Counted from the first letter of the stretch, positions 1-8,917 are shown. The stretch is 64,000 bases of DNA from Candidatus Competibacteraceae bacterium (GCA_016699715.1 CP065007.1:2925001-2989000); one strand, 5' to 3'. The notes: generated by a model from the sequence alone, not told the origin. Numbers and translations: made by a program.

Positions 1-304
1 CCAGATTGAGGCGGTAGTTGAGCCCTGGCTCGTGAAAACTTTCCGGCACGCTGACCAGCGCCGCAAGATGCAGGGTGCCGGCAAAGCGATGTTGCTGAAA
101 CAGGGGACGCATTGCTGCTTCGTCGCCAGCATCGGCGATCACTAGAGTAAAGTTGGGAGACGAGCGCGCATCAATCAAATTGTCCAGACGTCCCGTGCGC
201 AGGTTGTCGACCCCAATCACCTGCCACCCATGCCGCAGCAACCACTCCACCGAATGACTGCCGATGAAACCGGCCGCGCCGGTCACTAAAAAAACGGGTG
301 TCAT
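1..304 (-). CDS. NAD-dependent sugar epimerase/dehydratase, N-terminal part
   Basis: This is the N-terminal part (about 101 residues) of a short-chain dehydrogenase of the extended epimerase type; the C-terminus lies beyond the left edge. The protein begins MTPVFLVTGAAGFIGSH, which carries the GxxGxxG Rossmann dinucleotide motif at residues 9-15. It continues with the acidic end of the second strand (GVDNL) and the LHLAALVSV segment typical of UDP-glucose 4-epimerase-like enzymes, so it probably acts on a nucleotide sugar in the cytoplasm. It is divergent from the acyltransferase at 397 and sits at the edge of the LPS cluster, which suggests it makes a surface sugar precursor. Substrate cannot be told from the fragment. 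Confidence 0.85.
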   Translation of the reverse strand, partial: MTPVFLVTGAAGFIGSHSVEWLLRHGWQVIGVDNLRTGRLDNLIDARSSPNFTLVIADAGDEAAMRPLFQQHRFAGTLHLAALVSVPESFHEPGLNYRLNL

Positions 305-396
305 ATCGCTCTCCAACTCATGGCCGTAATTTGTAAGGTGTGTTGTCAGGCGGGCGCCGCTTACAATGATAGGTCCGTTATGGAAGATCGTATCTC

Positions 397-1326
397 GTGA
401 CCACACCTGTCCGACTGTGTTCCTGGCATTTTCTGGCGCCGCGCTACTGGCCGGTCTGGCTGGGGCTGGGCGCGATGAAAGGGATGGCCGCGCTACCGTT
501 CCGCTGGCAATTGCTTGCTGGCCGGCAAATTGGCCACTGGGCCGGCAAAATCATGCGCCGCCGCCGCCGCATCGCCGCCATCAATCTGGCCTTGTGTTTC
601 CCAGAGCTGACGCCAGCTCAAAGAGCCGACCTGCTGGAAGAGCATTTCGCCGCGCTGGGTATTGGCTTGTTCGAAACCGCCATGGCCTGGTGGGCACCGG
701 ACGAAAAGCTGTACGGGCTGGCGCGCGTCGAGGGCACGCAATATCTGGAGCAAGCCATGGCCCGTGGCAAGGGCGTGATCCTGCTCACCGGACATTTCAC
801 CCCCTTGGAATTGGGCGCCCGGTTCATCACTTGGCGCCACTCGTTCCATGCCATGTACCGGTCGCACAAGAATTCGCTGTACGAAGCTGTCATGCGTCGC
901 GAACGCGAGCGCCGGTCCCGGCTGCCGCCATTGCCGCACGAAGATCTGCGCGGCCTGTTGCGCGCCTTCAAACGGGGAAGGGCGGTGTGGTATGCGCCCG
1001 ATCAGAACCATGGTATGCGTAACAGCGTCTTCGTGCCTTTCTTTGGAGTGCCCACCTGCACCATCACCGCCACCAGCCGACTGGCGGCGCTGAGCGGCGC
1101 GGCGGTGGTACCCTACTTTCCGCGCCGCCTAGCGGGAACAGCCGGTTACGAGCTAACCATCCTGCCGGCGCTGGAGAATTTTCCGAGCGGAGATGTTGCA
1201 TCGGACGCCCAGCGCATCAACGAATTGCTGGAGCACTACATCCGTCAGGCACCGGCGCAGTATCTCTGGGTTCACCGTCGCTTCAAGACCCGGCCGCCGG
1301 GCAGTCCAAGCGTCTATCGGCCCTGA
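397..1326 (+). CDS. LpxL/HtrB-family lipid A late acyltransferase
   Basis: A 309-residue member of the lysophospholipid acyltransferase family that adds secondary acyl chains to lipid A at the inner membrane. The H-x4-E catalytic motif is seen at residues 133-138 (HFTPLE). The family-typical DQNHG segment and the final hydrophobic-basic stretch (QYLWVHRRFK) are present. The N-terminus is hydrophobic and could anchor the protein. The start is a GTG; no clear Shine-Dalgarno is seen. The gene runs into the GT9 glycosyltransferase 6 bp downstream, forming an LPS operon. Whether it is LpxL- or LpxM-like, and which acyl chain it uses, cannot be decided from sequence alone. Confidence 0.88.
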   Translation: MTTPVRLCSWHFLAPRYWPVWLGLGAMKGMAALPFRWQLLAGRQIGHWAGKIMRRRRRIAAINLALCFPELTPAQRADLLEEHFAALGIGLFETAMAWWAPDEKLYGLARVEGTQYLEQAMARGKGVILLTGHFTPLELGARFITWRHSFHAMYRSHKNSLYEAVMRRERERRSRLPPLPHEDLRGLLRAFKRGRAVWYAPDQNHGMRNSVFVPFFGVPTCTITATSRLAALSGAAVVPYFPRRLAGTAGYELTILPALENFPSGDVASDAQRINELLEHYIRQAPAQYLWVHRRFKTRPPGSPSVYRP

Positions 1327-1332
1327 GTCCGG

Positions 1333-2400
1333 ATGCCTCCGATGTTCTATTGCGCCGATCTGCCGGCCAACCCCGCCATACGCCGTATCCTGGTGCTGAA
1401 GTGGAGCGCCATGGGCGACGTGATTATCGCCACCGCACTGTTCGAGGATATCGCCCGGGCGTTTCCGGATCGGGAAATTCATCTCAATACCCTGCCCGCC
1501 TGGCGGGAACTTTTTTCGGGAGATCCGCGATTCCAGCAGGTCTTCGCGGTGGATCTGCGCGACCGCCGACGCACTTTACCCAATGTGATCGAGTGGTTAC
1601 GCCAAGTACGGGCTCAGCGCTATGACCTGGTGATCGACCTGCAATGCAACGACCGATCCCGTTTGTTGCTGGGTCTGCTGGGACTCGGCGGTCGCCCGAT
1701 CCCTTTCCGTTTGGGCAACCGCCGTCAGTTTCCCTATAACATTGCCCCGGCCGAACTGCCCGGACCCGCGCACAGCATCACCCGCGGTCGCGCCGCGCTG
1801 CAAGCCGGCGGCATTTCGGCAACGACACCGCGACCGGTGCTGCACGTTTCCGACCGCCACCGGACCCGCGCCCGAGATCTGTTAGCGCGCCACAAACTCA
1901 TGGCGGATCACTATGCGATCCTGTTGCCGGGCTGCAATGCCAGCGGCCACCTCAAGCGCTGGGGCGCTGATCGTTACAGCGCGCTGGCGCATCAACTCCA
2001 CCGCCAGGGACTGGATCATGTCGTGCTCGTCGGCGGTCCGGATGAAATCGAGGAGTGTCAGCGTATCGCCCAGGCCTGTGGCCCCTGGTTGATCAACCTG
2101 TGTGGGCAGACCGCGATCCTGGATATTCCGCCGCTGTGCGAGCCCGCGCGTTTCATCGTCGCCAACGACACCGGCACCGCGCACTTGGCCGCGACCACGA
2201 CCGTGCCCATGCTGGTACTGTGTGGTCCGACCGACCCACGCCGGGTCAAGCCACTGGGCGATAATGTCACGACACTGCAAGCCGACCTGCCTTGCATCAA
2301 CTGCTATCGCAAGGATTGTTCCCACCACACCTGCATGGCAATGCTGACGCCACCGCGGGTCTGGCGGCAATTGCACGGAATCAACGCGAAAGTGAAGTGA
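1333..2400 (+). CDS. Glycosyltransferase family 9, ADP-heptose:LPS heptosyltransferase-like
   Basis: A 355-residue GT9 protein. Its N-terminal RRILVLKWSAMGDVIIATAL matches the start of WaaC/WaaF/WaaQ heptosyltransferases. The C-terminal half has the nucleotide-sugar binding features of the family, VLVGGPDE followed by VANDTGTAHLAA and LCGPTDPRR. It ends with a Cys-rich CINCYRKDC segment often seen in this family. Role: transfer of heptose, or a related sugar, to the LPS inner core on the cytoplasmic face. It is the second gene of a two-gene plus-strand operon after the acyltransferase. Met-Pro-Pro-Met at the start leaves two candidate ATGs (1333 and 1342). The specific linkage is not determined. 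Confidence 0.87.
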   Translation: MPPMFYCADLPANPAIRRILVLKWSAMGDVIIATALFEDIARAFPDREIHLNTLPAWRELFSGDPRFQQVFAVDLRDRRRTLPNVIEWLRQVRAQRYDLVIDLQCNDRSRLLLGLLGLGGRPIPFRLGNRRQFPYNIAPAELPGPAHSITRGRAALQAGGISATTPRPVLHVSDRHRTRARDLLARHKLMADHYAILLPGCNASGHLKRWGADRYSALAHQLHRQGLDHVVLVGGPDEIEECQRIAQACGPWLINLCGQTAILDIPPLCEPARFIVANDTGTAHLAATTTVPMLVLCGPTDPRRVKPLGDNVTTLQADLPCINCYRKDCSHHTCMAMLTPPRVWRQLHGINAKVK

Positions 2401-2422
2401 CTGGCCAACCCACGCGAGGTTC

Positions 2423-3259
2423 TCAAAGAGCGCGATCGGCACCCTGGGATCGATGCCGGACCGGCGGCGGCGGCGCGTCTTCCGGCAACAGCCGGGTCCC
2501 GTATTGGGCTACTTGATAGTGCTCGTACAGCTTGGCGTATTTGAGAAAGACGTAGAACGCCGCCACCGCCGAGTTGATCACTCCCGCCCAACCGTTCAAA
2601 AAATTACGCTTGAACAAATAGCTGCGGATGAAAAACAGCGGTGGATAGAACAACATGACGAACGGTATGCCCCAGCGTTTTTTCTTGATCTTGTCCGCCA
2701 CCAGACCGGTCGAGTAGGCATTGATCTTCTCAACCTTGGTGTGAATGTCGGTTTCGCCGTAATGATACAGCGGCGCGTCGAGCCGGCCGATCCGCCCCTT
2801 GATCTTGGGCGCGGCGTGGACCGGCATGTCGTCGATATCGCCCTTGCGTTTGTCGAACAGGCGCAGGTAGTAATTCATCCGGGTCGCTGGATGGTACATC
2901 CGCCAGAACAGTTGCTCCTGCCGGGGCATTTCGTAACCGTCCGCGGCGGGTCCCGTGTCCAGCAACTGGTCGATTTCAATCTGCAGGACCGGCGACAGCG
3001 CCTCGTCGGCATCCAGCAGCAGTACCCAGTCATGGGTGGTCGCCGCCAGCGCCATCTGCTTCTGTGGGCCGTATCCCATGAACTCGTGCTGGGTGATCCG
3101 CGCCCCGTAGCGTCGGGCGATGTCGAGCGTGTCATCGGTGCTGAAGGAATCCAGCAGGATAATCTCATCGGCCCATTTGACGCTCTCCAGACAGGCCGTC
3201 AGGGTGCGGTCGTTGTTGTAGGTGGTGATGAATACCGAAAGCGGGGTGCGGTCTGTCAT
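2423..3259 (-). CDS. Glycosyltransferase family 2, WaaE/KdtX-like LPS core enzyme
   Basis: A 278-residue GT-A glycosyltransferase. The N-terminus LSVFITTYNNDRTL is the classic GT2 opening. LLDSFSTDDT and the metal-binding LLDADEA (DxD) follow. The C-terminal region has the hydrophobic FYPPLFFIRSYLF stretch typical of WaaE-type core glucosyltransferases that work at the inner membrane. The ATG at 3259 is preferred over the longer frame start at 3310 because an AGGACAG ribosome site precedes it and the GT2 fold begins five residues in. The gene is convergent with the GT9 gene (22 bp between stops) and divergent from the GT4 gene at 3338. The acceptor sugar is inferred only from family likeness. 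Confidence 0.85.
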   Translation of the reverse strand: MTDRTPLSVFITTYNNDRTLTACLESVKWADEIILLDSFSTDDTLDIARRYGARITQHEFMGYGPQKQMALAATTHDWVLLLDADEALSPVLQIEIDQLLDTGPAADGYEMPRQEQLFWRMYHPATRMNYYLRLFDKRKGDIDDMPVHAAPKIKGRIGRLDAPLYHYGETDIHTKVEKINAYSTGLVADKIKKKRWGIPFVMLFYPPLFFIRSYLFKRNFLNGWAGVINSAVAAFYVFLKYAKLYEHYQVAQYGTRLLPEDAPPPPVRHRSQGADRAL

Positions 3260-3337
3260 GAATCGTCTGTCCTGAACGAAGTTTTCATTTTGGAGCACGC
3301 GCCATATCATGCATGACTTTCAGGTTCTCGGGTATTC

Positions 3338-4402
3338 ATGATCGCATCGGCCCATATCATCGGCGGCGAGGCAGTGGGCGGAGCCGAACTTTTTTATGTC
3401 CGCCTCGTCAATGCCTTGCAGGCGCGCCAGCAGCCTGTATTGGCCATCAATGTGGCCGGCGGCCAGGTTTCGGCCCGGCTGCGACCGGAAACCGAGCAAA
3501 TCCATGTGCCCATGCGGGCGATCTGGGATGTCTGGTCCCGCTGGCGAATCGCGGAAATCATGCGCGAGCACCGACCGGACATCGTGCAAACCTACATGGG
3601 CCGGGCCAGCCGGCTGACCGAGATCGCCGCCGGCCGCCGGCCGATCCATGTCGCCCGGTTGGGTGGCTATTACAACCCGCGCCGCTACCGGCACGCCCAT
3701 GCCTGGGTCGCGGTCAGTCCAGGCATCCGCGATCATCTGATTCAGCACGGTTTTTCCGCGAACCGGGTGTTTCACATCAGTAATTTCATCGCACCCCACC
3801 CTCCCAGTCCCGCCCTCGCCCTGCGGCAACTACGCCAGGAGTGCGCGATACCCGAAGATGCGCTCATCGTGACGGCGGTGGGCCGCCTGCATCCGGTCAA
3901 GGGGTTCGACGATCTACTTGCGGCGTTCGCGACGCTTCCCAGACACATTCACGGTCGATCGGTCTATCTGCTCATCGTCGGTGACGGACCGCTGGCGGTC
4001 GATCTTAAGCAGCAGGCGGCGCAACTGGGCATCGCCGGCCGGGTGCGCTGGCCGGGCTGGCGCGACGATGCCGGCTGCTTTCAGGAGCTGGCCGACCTGT
4101 GCGTCTGCTCTTCGCGGCAGGAAGGAGTGGGCAATGTCGTGCTGGAAGCCTGGGCCCACCGTCGTCCGGTGCTCTCGACCCGCGCCCGGGGCTTGCAGGA
4201 CATCATCGCCGACCGGCGGGACGGCTGGCTGACACCTTCGGACGACCCCGCCGCGCTGGCGGCGGCCATGGAATTGCTGTTGCGCGACGAATCATTGCGC
4301 CACGAACTCGCCAGCGGCGGCCATCAGACGCTAATGGCCCGACACAGCGAGGAAGCGGTCGTTAACGCTTATTTGGATCTGTATCGCCATTTGCTGGGCT
4401 AG
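3338..4402 (+). CDS. Glycosyltransferase family 4 (GT-B)
   Basis: A 354-residue retaining GT-B glycosyltransferase. It opens with HIIGGEAVGGAELF, the glycine-rich acceptor-domain loop of group 1 transferases. The second domain starts with VTAVGRLHPVKGFDDLL and contains LLIVGDGPL, then CSSRQEGVGNVVLEAWA, the E-x7-E donor-binding motif. It probably adds a sugar to the LPS core or a surface glycan in the cytoplasm. Its 3' end overlaps the 3' end of the oppositely oriented O-antigen ligase by about 41 bp, a tight convergent arrangement. Donor and acceptor are unknown. Confidence 0.86.
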   Translation: MIASAHIIGGEAVGGAELFYVRLVNALQARQQPVLAINVAGGQVSARLRPETEQIHVPMRAIWDVWSRWRIAEIMREHRPDIVQTYMGRASRLTEIAAGRRPIHVARLGGYYNPRRYRHAHAWVAVSPGIRDHLIQHGFSANRVFHISNFIAPHPPSPALALRQLRQECAIPEDALIVTAVGRLHPVKGFDDLLAAFATLPRHIHGRSVYLLIVGDGPLAVDLKQQAAQLGIAGRVRWPGWRDDAGCFQELADLCVCSSRQEGVGNVVLEAWAHRRPVLSTRARGLQDIIADRRDGWLTPSDDPAALAAAMELLLRDESLRHELASGGHQTLMARHSEEAVVNAYLDLYRHLLG

Positions 4403-5606
4403 TCGCGCCGGCGCGCGCACGGCCGACGTGGATCAATCCACCCAGGCAGGCAAAGAGGTAGCAGGCAAACTGCCGGGAAGTATAAGAAAAGCTCAGCAAA
4501 GCGGCGGCGATGATCGACAGTGCCGCCGCCAGCAATATCCCGGCGCGCTGGCGATCGTCGACCGACAGCCGCCGCCAGATTCGCGCCAACCGGACGGATA
4601 CCGTACCGGCTAGCGTCAGCAGCAACCCTACTCCTAAAATCCCGGTTTCATACCAGGCGTCGATCAGAAAATTGTGGAAATGCTTGATTTGTACTTGCGC
4701 GCCACCCAGTTCAAAGCGCAGCAGCTCCTGACTATGCGACGCATTGGCGATTCCCACACCCAGCCAGGGCCGCGCGGGAGGATGTTCCAGCGCGTGCCGC
4801 CACACAATGGTGCGCCCGGCGGTAAAGGCATCCAGGGGATGTTCGAGGTCCAGTTCCGCCTTGAGGAACGGCCCGATATTGGCGGCGACGCCCGCCACCA
4901 GCACCCCTACCGCCAGCAGCGCGACCCAACGCGGCCGCCATGCCAATACCGCCCAGCAGAACCCCGCCAACCCCACGATCAAACCGACCAGCGCCGCCCG
5001 CCCTTCGGAGATCGCCACATAACCCAGGGCAGCCACTACCACACCAAGCATTGCGCCATATCGCCAACGGCGGTCGCCGTATCGCCAGATCCAACCCAAC
5101 AGAAACGGCAGCAAAAACGGCAGATTGTCTTCCTGCAATTGTGTGAGTGGGTTGAAAAGTCGACCGGACCATTCGAACCAGTGGTAAGGCAGCAACAGGT
5201 ACAAGCCAGCCAGAGCGATTCCGCCGAACAGCGCCATGGCGGCCAATAGACGATCGATGTTCTCTGGAGATTCCCGCAGGGCCGCCTGCACCAGCAGTAA
5301 AGTCGAGGTCTGCGCGGCGAATTGTATCCAGACGCGGAGACCGCCCACCGGGTCAACCGAACCCGGTATGCCGGCCAGCGCCACACCCAACAAGGCCAGG
5401 TAAAGCAGGGTCGTCGAGCGGTCCAACCGGTCCCCTCGACTCCACAGGCTCAGCAAGCCCCACGCTACGTAGAGCCCGGCAACGACATTGAACAGCGCGC
5501 GGCCGCCGATCTGGGTCAACGGCAACACCGCCAGTAACAACCAGCCTTGGCGGAAAAAAGCCTCCCGCAAGGCATTATGCAAGCGCGCGATGGACATCCG
5601 GGCCAT
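4362..5606 (-). CDS. O-antigen ligase/polymerase (WaaL-type, Wzy_C domain)
   Basis: A 414-residue polytopic membrane protein with about ten hydrophobic segments spread along its length. A periplasmic loop near residues 290-330 contains GVGIANASHSQELL and HNFLIDAWYETGILG, the Wzy_C signature with the conserved His. Such proteins join undecaprenyl-linked O-antigen to the lipid A core on the periplasmic face, or polymerise related glycans. The gene overlaps the upstream GT9 gene by 32 bp, so both are translated from one transcript with the GT4 and ELM1 genes. Ligase rather than polymerase is favoured by the core-gene context, but sequence alone does not prove it. Confidence 0.85.
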   Translation of the reverse strand: MARMSIARLHNALREAFFRQGWLLLAVLPLTQIGGRALFNVVAGLYVAWGLLSLWSRGDRLDRSTTLLYLALLGVALAGIPGSVDPVGGLRVWIQFAAQTSTLLLVQAALRESPENIDRLLAAMALFGGIALAGLYLLLPYHWFEWSGRLFNPLTQLQEDNLPFLLPFLLGWIWRYGDRRWRYGAMLGVVVAALGYVAISEGRAALVGLIVGLAGFCWAVLAWRPRWVALLAVGVLVAGVAANIGPFLKAELDLEHPLDAFTAGRTIVWRHALEHPPARPWLGVGIANASHSQELLRFELGGAQVQIKHFHNFLIDAWYETGILGVGLLLTLAGTVSVRLARIWRRLSVDDRQRAGILLAAALSIIAAALLSFSYTSRQFACYLFACLGGLIHVGRARAGATSPANGDTDPNKR

Positions 5607-6588
5607 TCCAGCGCGCGAGCGCTTCCAGAACTTGAGAAACCGCGATGGCCGCCATGCCGCGTTCGCCGGCGGGCGGCAGGAGCGGATGAATAAAGCGGGA
5701 ATGCCAGAGCGGCGCCGAACCGCCGAACAGCCCGATGGCCGGCACCCCTAAGGCGGCGGCCATATTCAGCACGCCAGTGTCGTTGCCGACATAGCAGCGG
5801 CAACGGGCCAGCAAAGCCGCCACCTGCTCCAACGGCAGCGCCACCGCATCCACCGCCACACCGTCGTCGCCGCGTACCCGCGCCAAAATATCTTCCGCCA
5901 GCGGTTGTTCCGCCGATCCACCGACGATGAAGATCGAACCGGCCCGCCGCTGGTTCAGCGCCAGAGTCAATTCCGCGAAGCGGGCCGCGCCCCATTGTTT
6001 CCAGGCTTCGCTGCTACCGACGCCCAGCGCGATCCACGGCGTCGGCCAGGCCGCGAACCGCACTGCCACCGCCTGATCGGCCTCGGCGGCGAGCGCGAGC
6101 CGAGGTTCCGGTTCGGCACGCACGATTTCCAACGCATCCAGCAGGGCATCGGCCCGCAGGATCGGGTGGGCGTGGCGCCGCTCGGGTGGCAACCGCACCG
6201 GCGCGGTCAACAGCAGCGACTGCCAGCCCACCCCGTACCCCAGTCGCTCGGGAATGCCGGCCAACCGCGCCGCCAGCGCGTAGCGGGCGCTGCCGTGCAG
6301 AATCCACACCCGCTGGTAGCCGCCTTGCCGCAACGCCGTCGCCAGTCGCAACACGCCACCGAAACCGGCATGGCGACCGGTTTCGCGCTCCAGCCATAGA
6401 ATCTGAGCGACGTGGGGATCAGCGCCTAACAAGCGGTCGGCCTGGGAGCGCGGTTTGGTCAGAATATCGACCTGGCCCGTGATTGTGGTCGCGGCGATGG
6501 CATGGATATGCGGCAGATGCCAGACCATGTCGCCGATGCCGGGCAGCGGCTGCACGATCAGGGTCGGCCCGGACGATGCGAGTTTCAC
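5575..6588 (-). CDS. Glycosyltransferase family 9 (heptosyltransferase-like)
   Basis: A 337-residue GT9 protein, the second in this cluster. It begins with TLIVQPLPGIGDMVWHLPHI, the family's nucleotide-sugar fold start, and later has FIVGGSAEQ and CYVGNDTGVLNMAAALGVP, the donor-binding D-T-G segment. The LFGGSAPLWHSRF ending resembles heptosyltransferase II. It overlaps the upstream GT4 gene by 4 bp (ATGA type) and the downstream ligase by 32 bp, indicating translational coupling in an LPS core operon. It is too divergent from the 1333-2400 copy to be a recent duplicate. Exact substrate is not known. Confidence 0.85.
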   Translation of the reverse strand: MKLASSGPTLIVQPLPGIGDMVWHLPHIHAIAATTITGQVDILTKPRSQADRLLGADPHVAQILWLERETGRHAGFGGVLRLATALRQGGYQRVWILHGSARYALAARLAGIPERLGYGVGWQSLLLTAPVRLPPERRHAHPILRADALLDALEIVRAEPEPRLALAAEADQAVAVRFAAWPTPWIALGVGSSEAWKQWGAARFAELTLALNQRRAGSIFIVGGSAEQPLAEDILARVRGDDGVAVDAVALPLEQVAALLARCRCYVGNDTGVLNMAAALGVPAIGLFGGSAPLWHSRFIHPLLPPAGERGMAAIAVSQVLEALARWNGPDVHRALA

Positions 6589-7712
6589 GCGGGCGCCCTC
6601 GGTGAACGATGCAACGCCGCGTAAAGCGCCAACGTGTCGTCCAGCATCCGCCGCAAGGGAAACGCCGGTTCCGCTGGAACCGGCGCGGGAGCGTCCAGCA
6701 AGCCGGCCACCCGCGCCACCAGCGTCTCCGCATCACCTGGCGGAATCCGGCCGGCGGGATACAGTCGGTCCAGGATCTCGCCGACGCCGCCGTGCGCGTA
6801 AGCAACCACCGGCCGGCCGAGGCTCAAGGCTTCCAGCACCGTGCGGCCGAACGATTCCGGTTTGGCCGATAGCGACAGCACCAGCGTCGATACCGCATAA
6901 ATTTCGCGCATGTCGGCCCGGTGGCCGGTAAACAGCACGATGCCGGCCAAGCCACGCGACCGGACGTTTTCCCGCAGCGCATCGGCGTAAGCGTGGCGGC
7001 GTGGCTCCGGGCCACCGACAATCAGTCCATGGACCGCCCGCCCGGCCACCCGTAGCCGGGCGATCAGCTCGATGAATTCCTGGTGGCCCTTGAGCCGGCT
7101 CAGCCGTCCCGGCAGCGTCAAGACCACCGCATCACGCAGTTGCGGATAGTGCCGATACCAGTCGGCCAGCCAGTCGGGAACAGGCCGGTAACCGTAGGGA
7201 AAATCCACCGGGTCCACCCCGCGCTGGATGACCTGGATACGCTCGGTCGGCAGTTCGGGATAATGGCGTCGCAGATAGGCGCGCACGGTCTCGGACACGG
7301 CGATCACCCGCTCGCCTCGGGTCATGATGGCGCTGTAACGGGAAACCGAATACAGCCCATGCACGGTGGTGACGAAACGCGGCCGGGTCGCCGGGTCCAT
7401 CCGCCGCCAGGCCAGCCAGGCAATCCAGGCCGGCAAACGCGAGCGGGCGTGCACAATATCGATCCGCTGTTCGGCCAGCCAGCGCCGCAACGGCCGAACC
7501 CAGCGCAGTGTCAGCGGCGACTTGGCGCCCAGCGGCCAGGCCAGATGCTCGCTGCCTTCTTGCAGCAATTCCGGCATCAGCCGCCCGCCGGCGGAAATCA
7601 CCACCGAGCGATGGCCGCGCCGGGCCAGTTCCCGCGCAATCTCCAGCGTGCCACGCTCCACGCCGCCGCCGTTCAGCGCCGGCAACAACTGCGCCACGCT
7701 CAGGCGAACCAT
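6585..7712 (-). CDS. Glycosyltransferase family 4 (GT-B), LPS core cluster
   Basis: A 375-residue GT4 enzyme. The N-terminal VAQLLPALNGGGVERGTLEIA is the glycine-rich loop of the acceptor domain. The donor domain starts at VVLTLPGRLSRLKGHQEFI and includes GLIVGGPEP and SLSAKPESFGRTVLEALSLGRP, with the E-x7-E motif. It probably transfers a hexose to the LPS core on the cytoplasmic side. The gene overlaps the downstream GT9 gene by 4 bp and the upstream ELM1-family gene by 13 bp, so all belong to one minus-strand operon. Confidence 0.86.
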   Translation of the reverse strand: MVRLSVAQLLPALNGGGVERGTLEIARELARRGHRSVVISAGGRLMPELLQEGSEHLAWPLGAKSPLTLRWVRPLRRWLAEQRIDIVHARSRLPAWIAWLAWRRMDPATRPRFVTTVHGLYSVSRYSAIMTRGERVIAVSETVRAYLRRHYPELPTERIQVIQRGVDPVDFPYGYRPVPDWLADWYRHYPQLRDAVVLTLPGRLSRLKGHQEFIELIARLRVAGRAVHGLIVGGPEPRRHAYADALRENVRSRGLAGIVLFTGHRADMREIYAVSTLVLSLSAKPESFGRTVLEALSLGRPVVAYAHGGVGEILDRLYPAGRIPPGDAETLVARVAGLLDAPAPVPAEPAFPLRRMLDDTLALYAALHRSPRAPA

Positions 7713-8620
7713 CGCGCGGCGATCCAGCGGGCACAGCGTTCCGCTTCGTTGAAGGTTTGAGGCGGCCGCTTGAGGCGCGGGTGGCGTTGCCAGTCGGCGA
7801 AGGGCGTGATCCAGCCCTCACCGGTTAGTTTGTCCAATCCCCGGCTAATTCGGCTGGATCGTTTGCGCGGCACGTCCAGCACCCCCACCGCCGCGCCGGC
7901 GGTCAAGGCCTCGTAGACCATGGATACGCTGTCGGCGCTGACCCAGATCTGCCCCGCCCGCGCCAGTTGCGCCGGCAGCCAATCCGGGCCGCTTGCCGCG
8001 ACCGGAACCACCGTCAGCCGGTCGTCCGCTGGATCGTGGCAGGCGCTTAAAAAAGAGGCTGGGGTGCGGCGCGAAGTGGTCAGGGTCCAGCGCATCGACG
8101 AGTCGGCGGCGAGTATGGCGGCAATTTGTGCGCGCAGGTCGGCGTCGTTCCAACCGAAATGCGCGGACGGTCCGCCGATGAGCAGCAAGCCCTGCCGGGG
8201 TTCTAGGTTAGAGGAGGGTTGGAGACGGTTCAGTGCCCCGCGCGTGGTCAGCACGTTCGCGCGGGCTGGCGGCGCGTCGTGCTCGGGGATCAGGCACAGA
8301 TCGAACAGGCCGAGCGGCAAGCTGGGGCTCATCAACACCACCGCCCGCCCGCCCCGCGCCCGGCGGGCGGCCAGCAGCGAGAGATGGGTACCGTGACCGG
8401 CCCCCACCAGCAAGTCCGGCGCCGGCAAGGTCCTCCACGCGGTCGGGGCGCTACTCGCCAGAGCGAGCAGCGCGGCGGTGGCGGGCAGGAGTTGCGGTGT
8501 GACGATTTCGACCGGCCGCAAGCGAGCCAAGCCTTCCGTCAATCCCCGGCTCTGGTTGTCGTGCCCGGTCTTGCCGTCGCTGAACCGCCAGACGACCAAC
8601 GGGCGCACCGGCGATCCCAC
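7700..8620 (-). CDS. ELM1/GtrOC1 family protein (DUF1022), LPS-cluster member
   Basis: A 306-residue protein that opens with PLVVWRFSDGKTGHDNQ, the hallmark of the mitochondrial fission ELM1 family found in plants and many proteobacteria. Further family features are LLVGAGHGTHLSLLAAR, RQGLLLIGGPSAHFGW and IWVSADSVSMVYEALTAGAAVGV, which read like a GT-B fold with a donor-binding acidic-Ser-x-S motif. The start is a GTG. It is first in the operon with the GT4, GT9 and ligase genes. The location suggests a glycosyltransferase-like role in LPS assembly, but the biochemical function of bacterial members is not settled. Confidence 0.78.
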   Translation of the reverse strand: MGSPVRPLVVWRFSDGKTGHDNQSRGLTEGLARLRPVEIVTPQLLPATAALLALASSAPTAWRTLPAPDLLVGAGHGTHLSLLAARRARGGRAVVLMSPSLPLGLFDLCLIPEHDAPPARANVLTTRGALNRLQPSSNLEPRQGLLLIGGPSAHFGWNDADLRAQIAAILAADSSMRWTLTTSRRTPASFLSACHDPADDRLTVVPVAASGPDWLPAQLARAGQIWVSADSVSMVYEALTAGAAVGVLDVPRKRSSRISRGLDKLTGEGWITPFADWQRHPRLKRPPQTFNEAERCARWIAARWFA

Positions 8621-8638
8621 CCGCCGCCGGACCGCGAG

Positions 8639-8845
8639 TCAGTCCACCAGTACGAAGTCCGCGCCGCAGTACGGGCACTTGGCTTTGCCAGTGGCTTCGA
8701 GCGGCAGATAGACCTTGGGGTGGGAATTCCACAGCGTCATTTCCGGCAGCGGGCAGGATATCGGTAAATCGGCTCGGCTGACCTCGTAGGTCTTCTGAGC
8801 ATTGGGCATCGCCTTGGCAAGAGCGGCGGCGGGAGCGGCGGCCAT
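8639..8845 (-). CDS. Small CHCC-type zinc-finger protein
   Basis: A 68-residue protein with Cys31, His42, Cys57 and Cys60 arranged as in the zf-CHCC family, related to the NDUFS6 subunit of complex I. The motif segment reads CPLPEMTLWNSH, then KCPYCGADFVL. The N-terminus is Ala-rich and probably disordered. Bacterial members are small cytoplasmic zinc-binding proteins of unknown role. A good AGGAG ribosome site lies before the ATG. An AT-rich region with short palindromes sits immediately upstream. It is in line with the ELM1 gene 18 bp downstream but is probably a separate housekeeping gene that lies next to ilvE in many relatives. Confidence 0.85.
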   Translation of the reverse strand: MAAAPAAALAKAMPNAQKTYEVSRADLPISCPLPEMTLWNSHPKVYLPLEATGKAKCPYCGADFVLVD

Positions 8846-8866
8846 GGCATTAATCTCCTGAAATTT

Positions 8867-8893
8867 TGTTTATAACAAATTGTTTTAAAACAA
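8867..8893 (-). promoter_or_regulatory. AT-rich palindromic promoter region of the zinc-finger gene
   Basis: Within an otherwise GC-rich region these 27 bases hold the perfect palindrome TTGTTTTAAAACAA (8880-8893) and beside it an imperfect one, TTGTTTATAACAA. They end about 20 bp before the start codon at 8845 and overlap where the -10 element should lie (a TATAAA-like sequence on the minus strand). A promoter with an overlapping operator is the simplest reading. The binding protein is unknown. Confidence 0.45.
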
Positions 8894-8917
8894 CTTTATA
8901 CTGCGGCAACGAATCAC

